Below, piece after piece: positions 50,401-62,400 of a stretch of 64,000 nucleotides of DNA. Where the stretch lies: positions 12,984,802 to 13,048,801 of the forward strand of contig NC_045148.1 in assembly GCF_008831285.2 (NCBI RefSeq). The letters run 5' to 3'. Every line of letters starts with the position of its first letter. Positions within the stretch are counted from its first letter, which is position 1. The notes under the pieces are model-generated. The model was given only the letters and a program-made list of their open reading frames with translations. It was not told the DNA's origin and did no database searches. This stretch comes from Nymphaea colorata (taxonomy: Eukaryota; Streptophyta; Magnoliopsida; Nymphaeales; Nymphaeaceae). The translations under genes were made by a program, and so were the position numbers.

Positions 50401-53400
50401 GACGTGTGGAGACCAGCGGAGGATCATGAAACTTGGACACTACAGTAGAAGGAGATTCAGAAGGAAACAACTCCAAAGGAATAGGAGGAATAGGTAGTGG
50501 GTCTGGTGATGGTGGCATCTCAGGAAGGATGGAAGAGGAGCTATAATAAGGCTGAGACTCAAAGAATGTGACATCCGCACTGATATACTCCTTTTGAGTT
50601 AAGGGATCAAAGCATTTGTAGCCCTTATGGTTTCTGGAGTAGCCTATAAAGATACACTTAATGGCTTGGGCTCCCAATTTATCACGTGTGGGTCCAAGTA
50701 TGTGAACGAAGCATGTGCAACCAAATACTTTGGGAGCCACTAGAAATGAAGGTCGTTGTGGATGCACAAGTTTAATGGGAACCTTGTTGTCAATGGAGGA
50801 TGAGGGTAAACGGTTGGTTAAGTAACAGGCCGTGAGGATGGCATCTCCCCAAAAAGGTGCAGGTAACTTGGTATGAAGCATTAGGGAACGAGCCACATTT
50901 AGGAGTTGGCGATGTTTACGTTCAACTACTCCATTTTGTTGGGAGGTATTAGGACAAGTAAACTGAGGAAAAATGCCATTATAGGAGTAAAACTTCATTA
51001 AGGTTGAGGCTTTGAACCCAAGGGCGTTATCAGTGCGAATGTTTTTAACAAGAATACCAAACTGTGTCTTTATTTCAATAATAAGATTTTTGAGAATACA
51101 TACTACTTCAGACCTTTCCTTCAAAAAGAAGACCCAAGTGACTCGAGAATAATCATCAACAATGACAAGAAAATACCGAAATCTTGACCTACTAGCAACT
51201 CTGCTAGGACCCCACACATCAGCATGAAGAAGATCAAATAGTCTACAACTGGACGGACAAAGACTCGATGAACAATGGCTACGGGTGTATTTGCCAAGTT
51301 GACAGGCTTCACACTGGAACAACTCTGGTATTGAAAGCTGAGGAAGAAGGTGACGGAACTTGGAGACAGATGGATGACCAAGTCTGAGATGCCACTGGAA
51401 AGAGGAGGACAGTGAGGTGATCGATGATGCTGCAATACCCACTGGATCCGTTAGGAAGTAGATGCCCCCTTTCTCATAGCCTCCACCAATCATCTTCCCA
51501 GTTTGCAAGTCCTGAAATGAACATAAACCATAGTCAAATGTAACACGACAGTGTAAGTCATTAATCAATTGTCCAACTGATAACAAATTTGTTGGGAATT
51601 TAGGAGCATATAACACATTAAGAATGGTCATAGACTGAGAAATCTTGATATCACCATAACCTAGAATAGGTGACCATCTACCATCTGCAAGTTTCACATG
51701 ACGTGCCTGAGGCAACATGTGTAGCACAATAAACATAGAATGTTTACTACAAAAGTGACTCGATGCTCCGGAATCAATAATCCAAGTAGTACCTGTATCA
51801 TGTGAGACACTATCAATAGACATCGCACTGTCTATCATGACTGTAGAGGCCGACGGCTGGGAAGATCTGAGTGCTAGGAAGTCCTCATACTCAGACTTGT
51901 TGATACTCACTGTCACTGTTTCAGGGTGAGAAGGAGATAAAGACCTATCTACAATTGATAAAGCTGTCTGAACAGACCCAATAGGAAATGGTAAAGAATT
52001 CTTGTCCTGCTTAGATGCAACATTTCTTCCTAGAGATGCACCGGAAGGACGACCATGTTTATCCCAATATCTGTCTTCTAAATGTCCTATTTTACCACAA
52101 TAGGTGCATTGAAATCTTCCCCTACCTCCTCCTGACCCACGACCAATGCCTCTACCCCTGAATGAACCGCTTCCACGACCTCCTGAGGCTACCAAGGCCG
52201 AAGCCTGTAAGTCACTAAAGGGCTGAGAAAGGGTCACAGCAAGACGACTGAGTCTGTTGTAGGCGTCGGGTAGGTCAAGGATTTCTGCTCCAGTCAACAT
52301 CTGAGCCTTTGCTACAACATATTCAGGAGAGAGACCCTGTAAAAACTTCGCAACCATAGACTGTTCACCATGAGTTTTATGACATGTTGGACATGGGGGA
52401 CGTAATGCTTTAAGTCGTTCATAGATGGACTTGAGGGAAGCGAAGTACTGAGCAAGACTTTGATCACCCTGTTGCAAATTAAGTAATTCTTCCTCTACTT
52501 GCAATATCTTACTAACATTCTTGTCATTTGAGTTAGTTTGTTTCAAGAAATCTCACATTTGTTTGGCCGAGGTATAGTATGCAATAGTTGATGCGATTTG
52601 TGGTTGCACACTATTTATGATCCATGACAATATTATTATCTCAATTCCATGAAGCATATTTTCCACTCTTTTCGACAGACTCATTTTCTTCTATAACGTG
52701 CTCTTTTTCATGTCCAATCACTGACATCATAAACACACGAGACCAAATCTCATAGTTAGATCCATCTAACTTTACCGTAGAACCATAAGAGAATGGGTTT
52801 TCTCCACGTTTAACCTCATGAGAAAAATCAGTCCTGAAATTTTCAGCCATTGCAAATTTATCCACAAGGGATCAACCACCACAGAGAAATTATATATATA
52901 TATAGTGAAAAAGAGACTGATCAGCAAGACCAAACTCCCCACACAGCCACGTTAGATGCACAAGAGCAGGCAAACCGCTGTCCAACTGTTGACCGCAACC
53001 CACGGCCAACAAAAAACGGCAATCTGGAAAAAAAAAACCAGAACAGGGCTGAATCTTCTAAAATTTGCCAAAATTCATTCAGAGCTCGGATCGAGCTGAA
53101 TTTTGGATGAAGCTTGCTGGGATGATTATCTACAGACGCCCAAAATATGGGGGGCAAATGCCCACCCTAAGGTCCACTCGTTGTCAAGGCAAGAAGCTGG
53201 ACTGTCGCCTGTCACAGGCTGTTTCAGAAGAGGGCAGGGCAGCTCGAGCTAGGACAGAACAGGGTGTCTCGAGCTCCTCCTCACAATCTCAGCAGGAAAC
53301 AAGCAAATCCAGTCTTAACCAACCAACAACTTATCTATTTATGTATCTAACGCAGTTGTACCACACATTAATTTTCACACATCATGGATAACGACATCAG

Positions 53401-56400
53401 ATAAATGTAGTCAACGTAAACTACCACAAAAAAATCATAAAGAGCAGTCCTCCACTTGGCTGCCTTGATCATAGACCACATCAACCCATAAGAGTCCAGA
53501 CGACTGGAGTCTATTCACGCATACTTCCTAGCGTGAATAGATTCCTCCACCTAGTTCTGTTGCTGGAAATCAATCAACTAGAACAGATGTGAAGAGAAGA
53601 AGGAAGAGACAGAAGAAGAGGAAGGAGAACAAGACGGTGGAAGAGATAACCTGAGAAGGAGAAGGAGGGTCGCCGGCTGTTCACGTCACGTCGCCAGATT
53701 CACGGACGTCTGCAGCCTATCGCCGGCTGTTCAAGTTGCGTCGCCAGTCACGTCCCGCTCTGATACCATGTTGCAGCCTTGAAACGTGGAGAGAGAGAGA
53801 GAGAGGGCTGAAGACGTGAGAGTTGAGAAGAAAAAGAACTCATCCAATTCACTAACCCTAATCTCTATTATAAAGAGATTAGGGTAGAAAAAAGATTTAC
53901 AAATTACATGAATCTAAAATAAAGAAAATATTAAAGAGATCTTATAACTCTTTAATATTACAAAAAACCACCTAGAAACATAAACATTCTTATTTCAACA
54001 ATCATGAAGCAACTTATCATTTTAATACTGATCTTATGAAATCCATTGGAGTAGGATATTGTTAGCAGCCAAGTTTCCCCATCTCTTTCAACAAGTCAAG
54101 AATGTACTTTCTTTCAATGTTATCTGTATCGTACGATACGGATGCGTATCGTACGATACGGACGCGTATCGTACGATACGTATAGTATAGGTCTTAAAGA
54201 CCTATACGATACGCCTACGATAAACGATATGGCTGTGTATCGTAGGCGTATCGCCCGTATCGTGCGATACGGGGAAATTTTTTAAAAAAGGGCCCCAACG
54301 TCCCCTTTTTTGCGTCTTCTTGTATATACGCTCTTCTCTCTCTCTCTCTTTTTTTGTTTCTAAACACTTCAAGAGACGTGGGAGGGAGAGATTTTCCTCA
54401 TTTGCATCAAGTTTTGCGTGCGAGAAAAGGTTTCTTTCTCGTAGAGGGCACGGCGGGAAGCTTGGAGAGGGAGGGTTTTTTGGTGACATTCCGTTTGCAA
54501 CAGAGGGGATAGAAGAAACACTTAATGAAGAAAATGAAGATAATAATGAAGAATGAAGAATGAAGAATGAAGATTATGATGCAGATGACGATTGACGAGG
54601 CTTTTTGTTGAATCATGAAAGATGATAACTATGTCTATATGTTTTGACTTCTGAACTTATGAATTGTGATGTAATCAAATACTCTTCGGCTGCTTAGTAT
54701 GTTATTTTGATTTTTGAATATCTGATTTCTTATTTTGGAATTTGTTATTCATATTCATACTTCATACTTTCATAGTTCATACTTTATATACATGAATGAT
54801 GAATGTTCCTTTACATACATTTTTCTTGATTTTTTCTGATTTTTGCTTGTTTTTTCATATTTTTTTAGAATTTTTCTTATTTTTTTGTATTTTTTATAAT
54901 TTTTTAATATTTTTTACAAATTAAAAAATTAATTATACAATACGTTACGATACATGGCGTATCGGTCGGCTCGACCGATATGCGATACGATACGCCAGTG
55001 ATAACATTGCTTTCTTTGATTCATGACAAGGCCAATACTTGACCTAACCATTTCTATACCAGGGAAGTATCTTAACTTTCCAAAGTCTTTGAGATCAAAC
55101 TCTAAAATTGACATCTTTTTGAGCCCTGTAACCTCTTCTTCATCATCACCTGTAACTATCATGTCATCCACATAAACTAAAAGAAGAGCAGCATTATTCT
55201 ATTCAGGTTTTGACCTAGTTGTCTTCAAGATACCACGTTTCCCATAGGAATCAATTTCAGTAGATTGTTTCTTTTTTCCATTTATGTAGGTAATCCAGCC
55301 ACGACCAGCAATTCCCATCATAATGGCTGCAAACCAACGAAGGTAATTGTCCTCGGTCAAGCAAATGGTTGTGACCTGGATAGGAAAATGATCTGATTTT
55401 TGCGACATACAATCCATCCTTTCTGAAACAACCCGACCCATTCTTGGGCTCGGGCCCTTGGTTCGGCGGATCCCAACCTACCCCCTAGCAATTTCGGTTC
55501 CAACCTCAAATAGGCTAAGAATCAGGACAACCATCTATTTAATAATTCCCTTTATAAGACCTTGAAGTTCCTTCACAATCTTCAATTTGAGACTAAATTT
55601 TTAGTGTGTGTTACAATTCACTCCCCCCCCCCCCCTTAAGGTACACGCGTCCGCGTGTGTGGGACCCTAGGTCCGAGTGTTAAACCGGCTCTGATACCAC
55701 TATAACAACCCAACCTACTTCTAGGCTCGGGCTCCTGGTTCGGCGGATCCCAATCGCCCCCTAGCAGTTTCGACTCTAATCCCAAAAAGGCTAAGAACTA
55801 GGGCAACCATATATTTAATAACCCCCTTTTATAAGCCCGTGAAGATCCCTCACAATCTTCTATACATGATTAAATTTTTGGGGTGTGTTACACTTTCAGT
55901 TGAGCTATCCCCTTTCTGCTTAGCAGCCATCAGGCGTAATGGAAATCACGACGCACATAAACTAGGTGATGCTGACCTGGTCCAGTCTGCAGCTCCAGAC
56001 CTGCACACAAAAGACAACACCACTTCCGGCGATGCAAGAGAACCTACTCCAGTCTGCAGCACATTACTGCACACAATTGAAGCCCTCACTGCTGCCACCG
56101 CCTGTGCCATGCAACAATCAATCCTCAACTTTCTTTTGGCAATATTTAGGGATTCCGGCAACCAGCAATCCTCAACTTTCTTCTGGCAATATTTAGGGAT
56201 TCCGGCCAGAAAATATATTTATGATCATGCTTGTGTGGCTCTCATAAAAAAATCAATAGATAAAGCGATTCGACATGCCCAAACTAGATTGATTTTAGAT
56301 GTTTTGAGTCTTTTGACTGTGCATGGTATCATCAAACAAAGAAATCCATTGAGGCAGATGTTCTCTAGTGACAAGTGGGCTGATTCTTCGTGTGCATGTA

Positions 56401-59400
56401 ATAGAAGATCTTGTGCAAATGTGGATATTATATTCTGTAATAAATTTTGAATCATGTGTAAAGTTCTTGAAGATCCAAGGCTGCTTGATAGCAATGATAG
56501 GCCTTCCATTGCTCAGTTATGGATAGAGCAAAATGGACCGCTGGAGACAAGCTAAAGGGAAAAAGAAAAGATGTTAAATATGCAAGGAAGTTATCCAAAA
56601 TCCACAAAGGTAACAGTTTGATTTTGAGGAAGTTATCCAAAATCTGCATAGGTTTTAATGAATATATATAGATTCCCAAAGGCAAGTTATCTGAAATCCA
56701 CAAAGGTGACAAGTTAACAGAACGTTGTTCAACGTTAGGGTCCTAGTTCTTGTCATTGCATTTAACAACCCTCACATGTCCACCTAATGCAACATCGTAA
56801 TTAGCAAAATTTCTTTCAGGCATCTCATCAAACAGCTTCCTCACCATGTACACCAAAAGGTTATTCATAAAGAACAATATAAAGCCTTACAAAATACTGT
56901 GCCTATGCATACCAGAGTGGTGCCTACAGCTGAGAAGCTGCCATGAGCAGACCTGCATATCTGAAAGGCAGGAGGAGAGAACAAGCGTTGTGAACAAAGG
57001 ACAGACATAGCTACTGCCATTGATTCCTCTCTTTACTGGGAACTGAGAGGCATTGCTAGTGTCATCTGATCATTGAATTATCCAAAAACTTGAATTGGTT
57101 TTTGAGTCTAGGCAGGACTGATTTCATGTCATGCTGCTCAGAGCTAGCATGGGATGACAAGAGGTTTGGGAAAGAAGAATTGTACAAATTACCTTTTTGG
57201 AAGATGAGAGAAAGCATTTGCTTCAGTGATGCTATGGTCTCTCAGCTTTATAGTTTGTAGATTATAAATGAAAAAATCATGGTCTTCTTTGATATGGAAA
57301 GATGTCGACGATGGAGCGCTCACAGGTCAACGCCGAAGCCCTGCACAGGCGCCATCCAAGCCGCTGTCACCGCCAGCCTTCGTGACGCCCTCCAATCTAA
57401 CCGCATTCCGCCCGGCCCACCTGCGACCCTCTCACGCTGTCGCCGGCTATTCCTTCCTTGGCACGCCTGGCGCCGGCCACGACACACTGTCGGGCATGGG
57501 TCTCCACGGCCACCCACGCAACGGCAGCATGGTGGGAACCGTTCTGCCTTCACAGTAGCCAGATGCCAGTGGTGGCTTTGGCATTCGCTTCAATGGGGAT
57601 GACTTGCTCAGTTGGATCTTCAAGGCCAAACAGTTCTTTGAGTGCCAAGGAATTTTGGAGACCATGAAAGTAAGTCACTGCTATGAATTTTGAAGGGCTT
57701 GTCATCCGGTGGTTTCGATGGTTGGTATCGCAACAAGGATGACCCGATTGGCAGGGACTGGTGGCCGCCATAATGGCTCGCTTTGGACCGTCGATATATG
57801 TGGACTATAATGCAGCACTTTCTAAGAATTAAGATACACTAGAAGGAAGTGTTGTGGAATACCAAGAACAGTTTGAGGAAATCTCCTTGCACGCACTAGT
57901 AGGAAAAGAGGTGCCTCAATTGATGTGGGTTTAAGGACGACTCAGATGCAGATTGGTGAGTGTGCTGGTCGATACAGTTTCTACTCACAACTTTATCTGT
58001 GAGAAGTCTGCGAAGGCACTGGGTTGCAAGATCGATACACAACCTGTGTTTGATGTGGTGGTAGGGGATAAAGAATGTTGCAATAAAGAAAGGTTGGAAA
58101 TTCAAGGCCATTGCTTTCCTGTGTAGCTGTACACGTTAGCCATGGTAGGCATCGACCTTGTTTTGGGCATGCATTGGTTATAGGGGCTTGGCGAGGTGGT
58201 GTGGGACTTTGTTGGCATGCGGATGCACTTTACACAACGTGATGGCCGTCGACTCACATTATCGGCCAACACACGACCAGCGGCTACGGAAATGACTAGT
58301 TGCAAGATGTTGAGGGTAGCGACCCCAAACCTTGTCCTACTCATGAGTCAGGCAGGACGACTCATGCAGGACCGAACGAAAAATCGAGAAGCACACCGAC
58401 GATAGATGGGGTACGTTTATCCTCACTCCTCAGTGAGTTTTCTGATGTTTTTGCAGTACCTCACGGGTTGCCGCTGCAGCACTCATGAGACCGCAGGATC
58501 GACCTTAAGCCTGGGGCGACTGCTGTCAAGCAATGTCCCTATTGGTTCAACTCGTTCCAACGGAAGGTATTCACGCAACTAGTACAAGAGATGCTAGCAC
58601 AAGACATCATTCAGCCCAGTCGGAGCCCATTTGCTTCATCAGCATTACTCATGTGTAAGAAGGATGGAAGTTGGCGATTCTGCTTAGATTATCGGGCCCT
58701 CAACGCCATCACTGTCAAGGATCGATACATTCTTGTCGTGGAGGATCTTTTGGACGAGTTACAAAGAGCATTGTTCTTTTCCAAGCTCGACTTGCGAGCC
58801 GGCTACCATCAAATCAGAGTACTAGAGGCATGCCAAAGACCGCCTTTGATGCAAGAAGAATCAAGATTAACGGATCTTCCAACTGCACTCACAACTAAAC
58901 TAAAGCTAAACTTAAACTAACTAAAAACTCAAGCAAAAATCAAACAAACAAGAAGAATAGAGAAAAAGAAAACTTGTATTTCATTTCTTTCAACTGATGA
59001 TCCCTACAAAATGAACCAACGTCCCTTTATATAGAGGAAGGGATGGATTGCGGATCTGGATCCATTTACAAGTACTAAAAAAAAATATATCATTAGATCC
59101 AGTTACATGATTTGGTTATGCTTTCATCTTGCATCAACCTTCCTCACGCCCAATGGCCATTACGAGTTGCATGTAATGCCTTTTGGCCTCACCAACGTGC
59201 CGGCAACATTTCAGTCTCTCATGAATGATGTGTTTATGCCTTATCTACGCAGGTTTGTCCTTGTCGTTTTTTATGACATTTTGGTGTTTAACGCAGACGA
59301 GGAGGCACATTTCAACCATTTGCATGTCATTTTATCTCTCTTAAGGCAGCATGTCTTGCACGCCAAATTGTCCAAGTGCACGTTCAACATGTCTCACATT

Positions 59401-62400
59401 ACTTAGTTGGGCCATGTAATTAGTCGAGGCAGTGTCTTGATGGAGGCAGATAAGGTGGCAGCAGTAAAGGAATGGCTGTCACCACGCACGGTCACCTTGG
59501 TTTGGCAGGATACTACCGACGGTTTGTACGTAACTTTGAAACCATAGCAGCCCCGTTGACAGAGTTGACAAATATGAACGGGTTCCATTGGGGTCCCCAA
59601 GCAAAAAAGGCATTTGAGGCATTAAGGCAAGCGATCACATTGGCACTGGTACTGAAAATGCTCAACTTCGATATCCCATTCGAAGTAGAGGCCGATGCTT
59701 CCGACATTGGCATTGGGGCTGTTTTAAGCCAGAACCAGCACCTACTCGCGACTTGCGTTCTTCAATCGCACCATGGGCTCTACTTTCCACAATAAATCAG
59801 CTTATGTCCGCGAGTTGATTGCTATCGTCTTGATTGTGTTGCGTTGGCGACACTATCTCTTGGGGCAACGCTTTGTAGTCTTCACAGATCACCATAGCCT
59901 GTGCTATACAGTAGGCAACTTTGCTCCCTGAGGTACAAAAGTGGGTATTAAAACTGATTAGCTTCAATTTTGAGATCAAGCACCGAAAGGGTAGGGACAA
60001 CTTCGCCGCAGACGAACTGTCAAGAAGAGGTAAGTGAGAATCATCTGGTTAGTTTTTTGTTGCTATTTCTATACAGTGTGAGATTTGGGATCAGATAGTT
60101 CAGTCACACGGCACCACAGTCTGGGTTCAGCGCATTCGCACTGCAGTGGAGGATGACTCCACGCGCAAATACGGATATGAATGGAGGCCTCCTTATCTAT
60201 ACTTCCGGGATCACATTTATATACCCATCGCACAGACTTGCCAGGTACCCTGATAGTACATTTCCATGACTCCAAAGACGCAGGTCACAAAGGGGTGGAA
60301 GGGGCATGTCGCCGCCTATGGACTGCATTCTTTTGGCCAGGTATAAAACGACAAATTCGAGAGTATATTAAAGGGTGTGATATTTGCCAGCGTAACAAAT
60401 ATGAAACACAGAGACCAGCTGGGTTATTGCAGCCGTAACTAATTCCCGAGCATATTTGGGAAGATATTTTGATGGACTTCATCGAAGGCCTACCTTGGTC
60501 GTGCGGGAAATCAGTGGTGTTAATGGTGGTTGACCGGTTGTCCAAATATGCACATTTCATTGCTCTGAGTCACCCTTTCTCAGTCAAGACTGTTGCGCAT
60601 GCCTTCCAAGAACACGTCAGGAAGCTACACCGCATGCCTCGGCCCATTATCAGTGATTGAGGTTCGGTGTTCCTTAGTGCATTTTGGAGAGTACTTCCAC
60701 TTACAAGGCAGAAAACTAAAGATGAGTACGGCCTACCACCTGCAGATGGATGGACAAACAGAGGTAGTGAATCGCTGTGTAGAAACCTACCTCCGATGCT
60801 TCGTAGGGCAGCTTCCAAAGGCGTGGGCAGCTTATTTATCATGGGCAGAACTGACATACAACACCGGCTGGCACACTTTCACAAATACAACCCCCCTTTG
60901 AGGCTGTCTATGGGCGACCACCACCTGCGGTTCACTGTTACTTGCCGGGCACCGCACAAGACGACACAGTAGACACCCAGCTACGTTGCCGAGATGTCAT
61001 CCTGAAGGACTTAAAGGTACATTTTTCTGCAGCCCGAAATGGCATGGTCATACAATACAATCGCTGCCATAGAGAAGTGACGTTTCAAGAGGGCGCTTGG
61101 GTATTCGTGAAGAGGCCCCCCACAGCGTACCACGCACTTGAGAGGAGCTGGACAGCAAAAACTGCTCTCTCGTTATGTTGGGCCCTACAAAATCAACCAA
61201 AGGGTAGGTAAACTTGCTTACGAGCTCCTACATCCTGAGGGAAGCTCTATACATCTGGTATTCCACGTATCCAAACTAAGGCTCTGTACCAACAGTTCCA
61301 CCGCTGAAGATATCGAATCTGCTCCCATCTTAAAAGAAGCAATTGACCTTTCACCTTTTCGACACATCATCATGAGGAAGGTAAGGTGAATGCCAAGTGG
61401 CGTCACCAATGGCTTATCGAATGACTATCAAATGAAGATGCACCAGCAACGTGGGAAGATAGCGAGGGCATCACATCTCGTTTTCCATTATTCACACCTT
61501 AAGGACAAGGTGTTTTTCGAAATGGGAGTAATACGCTAGGCTCTGTTAGTACTGTTTTAAGTTATGTTTGGGTTTATTAGGAACCGGTTATGTTCAGTCA
61601 GATGGGATTAGGACCTTAGTAGGGACCTGCTTTGCGTTATGCTGTAATCCTTTTTTGGGTGTGATTAGCCCTAATGCAAGTTAGTATGATGTAGATTTCT
61701 CTCCCTCTTGTTCCCTTCCTCTTCCCCTCCGCACCAATTGGCTGAGATCCTTGGAGGCTATCAGAAGGGAGTCCTACGAGCAGTTTCAGCAAACAGCAAT
61801 GATTTTTGAATCTCTAGTTGTGAGCAATGAGGAACGTTGGTAGGGTATATTCTCCCTCAACATTGATTGGAAGACACTCGGACCCCTTTGGTGCTGCTTT
61901 GTTCACCCGTTTTTTTTTAAGATAAACAGATACATGTATGTCAGATTCTTTCACCTCTTCTTTGATTGTAATCTCCACAGCATCAGGTAATGCTATCCTG
62001 GAGTGGGCCATCAAACTTGTTCATTGTCTTAGTGCTGTTAAATTCCTATAAATACTTAATTTTGTTTTACTGTTGTTAATGCATGTTATGAGGTTCTCAG
62101 TTTTTTATATGATTAGTCTTTGATCTTTTAGCTTAGTGAGCCATAATATGTGTTTCATTTTTAACACGAGGAAACCATACAGAGACTTAGTCACACTCCT
62201 GGCAGCGTAAAATCTCAATCTCGTGGTTCGTACTCCCCTATGCAAAGGGGAGTTGCTGACTGTGTTTCCTAACAGCCTAAGGCCAACCACTGCACCAATT
62301 AATGATTTTATCATTTGATCATCAACTTTTCTTTCTATTTTATTTTCTGTTAATGTTTAAATTTCCTGTTGATCATTTAGAGTTGTCTGGTCTCACTTGT

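Larger units (their letters stand above)
48470..54000 (-). mobile_element. Copia element C, structurally complete, 5.5 kb
   Basis: Two 232 bp LTRs, a perfect 5 bp target duplication ATCAT (48465-48469 and 54001-54005), a primer-binding site abutting the 5' LTR and a polypurine tract define an intact insertion into Copia element B. The coding region carries gag, protease, integrase, RT and RNase H but has lethal lesions, so it is non-autonomous now. Low LTR divergence makes it one of the youngest insertions in the intron. Confidence 0.95.
47537..55980 (-). mobile_element. Copia element B, split by three later insertions
   Basis: Remnant pieces: 47787-48469 (RNase H and RT end), 54006-54114 and 55018-55200 (RT), 55201-55423 and 55898-55980 (gag start). 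Sequence continues exactly across each insertion when one target-duplication copy is removed. Gag is joined directly to RT, so protease and integrase were lost by internal deletion. No 5' LTR was found. Confidence 0.8.
57250..61505 (+). mobile_element. Decayed Ty3/gypsy element with nested solo LTR
   Basis: Plus-strand order: gag (57600-57900), protease (57955-58260), reverse transcriptase (58430-59480), RNase H (59480-59990), integrase (60180-61000), C-terminal tail ending [15 protein letters not shown] near 61495. It is related to the minus-strand gypsy at 3.7-7.4 kb (shared PATW tail and RT motifs). An LTR probably starts near 61555 (TGTTAGTACTG), but its extent is not clear. Confidence 0.8.

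Noticed and set aside
54126-54179. CRISPR-like spaced repeats
   Set aside because: The genome is a plant's, the spacers are six bases, and the repeats lie inside a transposon with terminal inverted repeats and target duplication.
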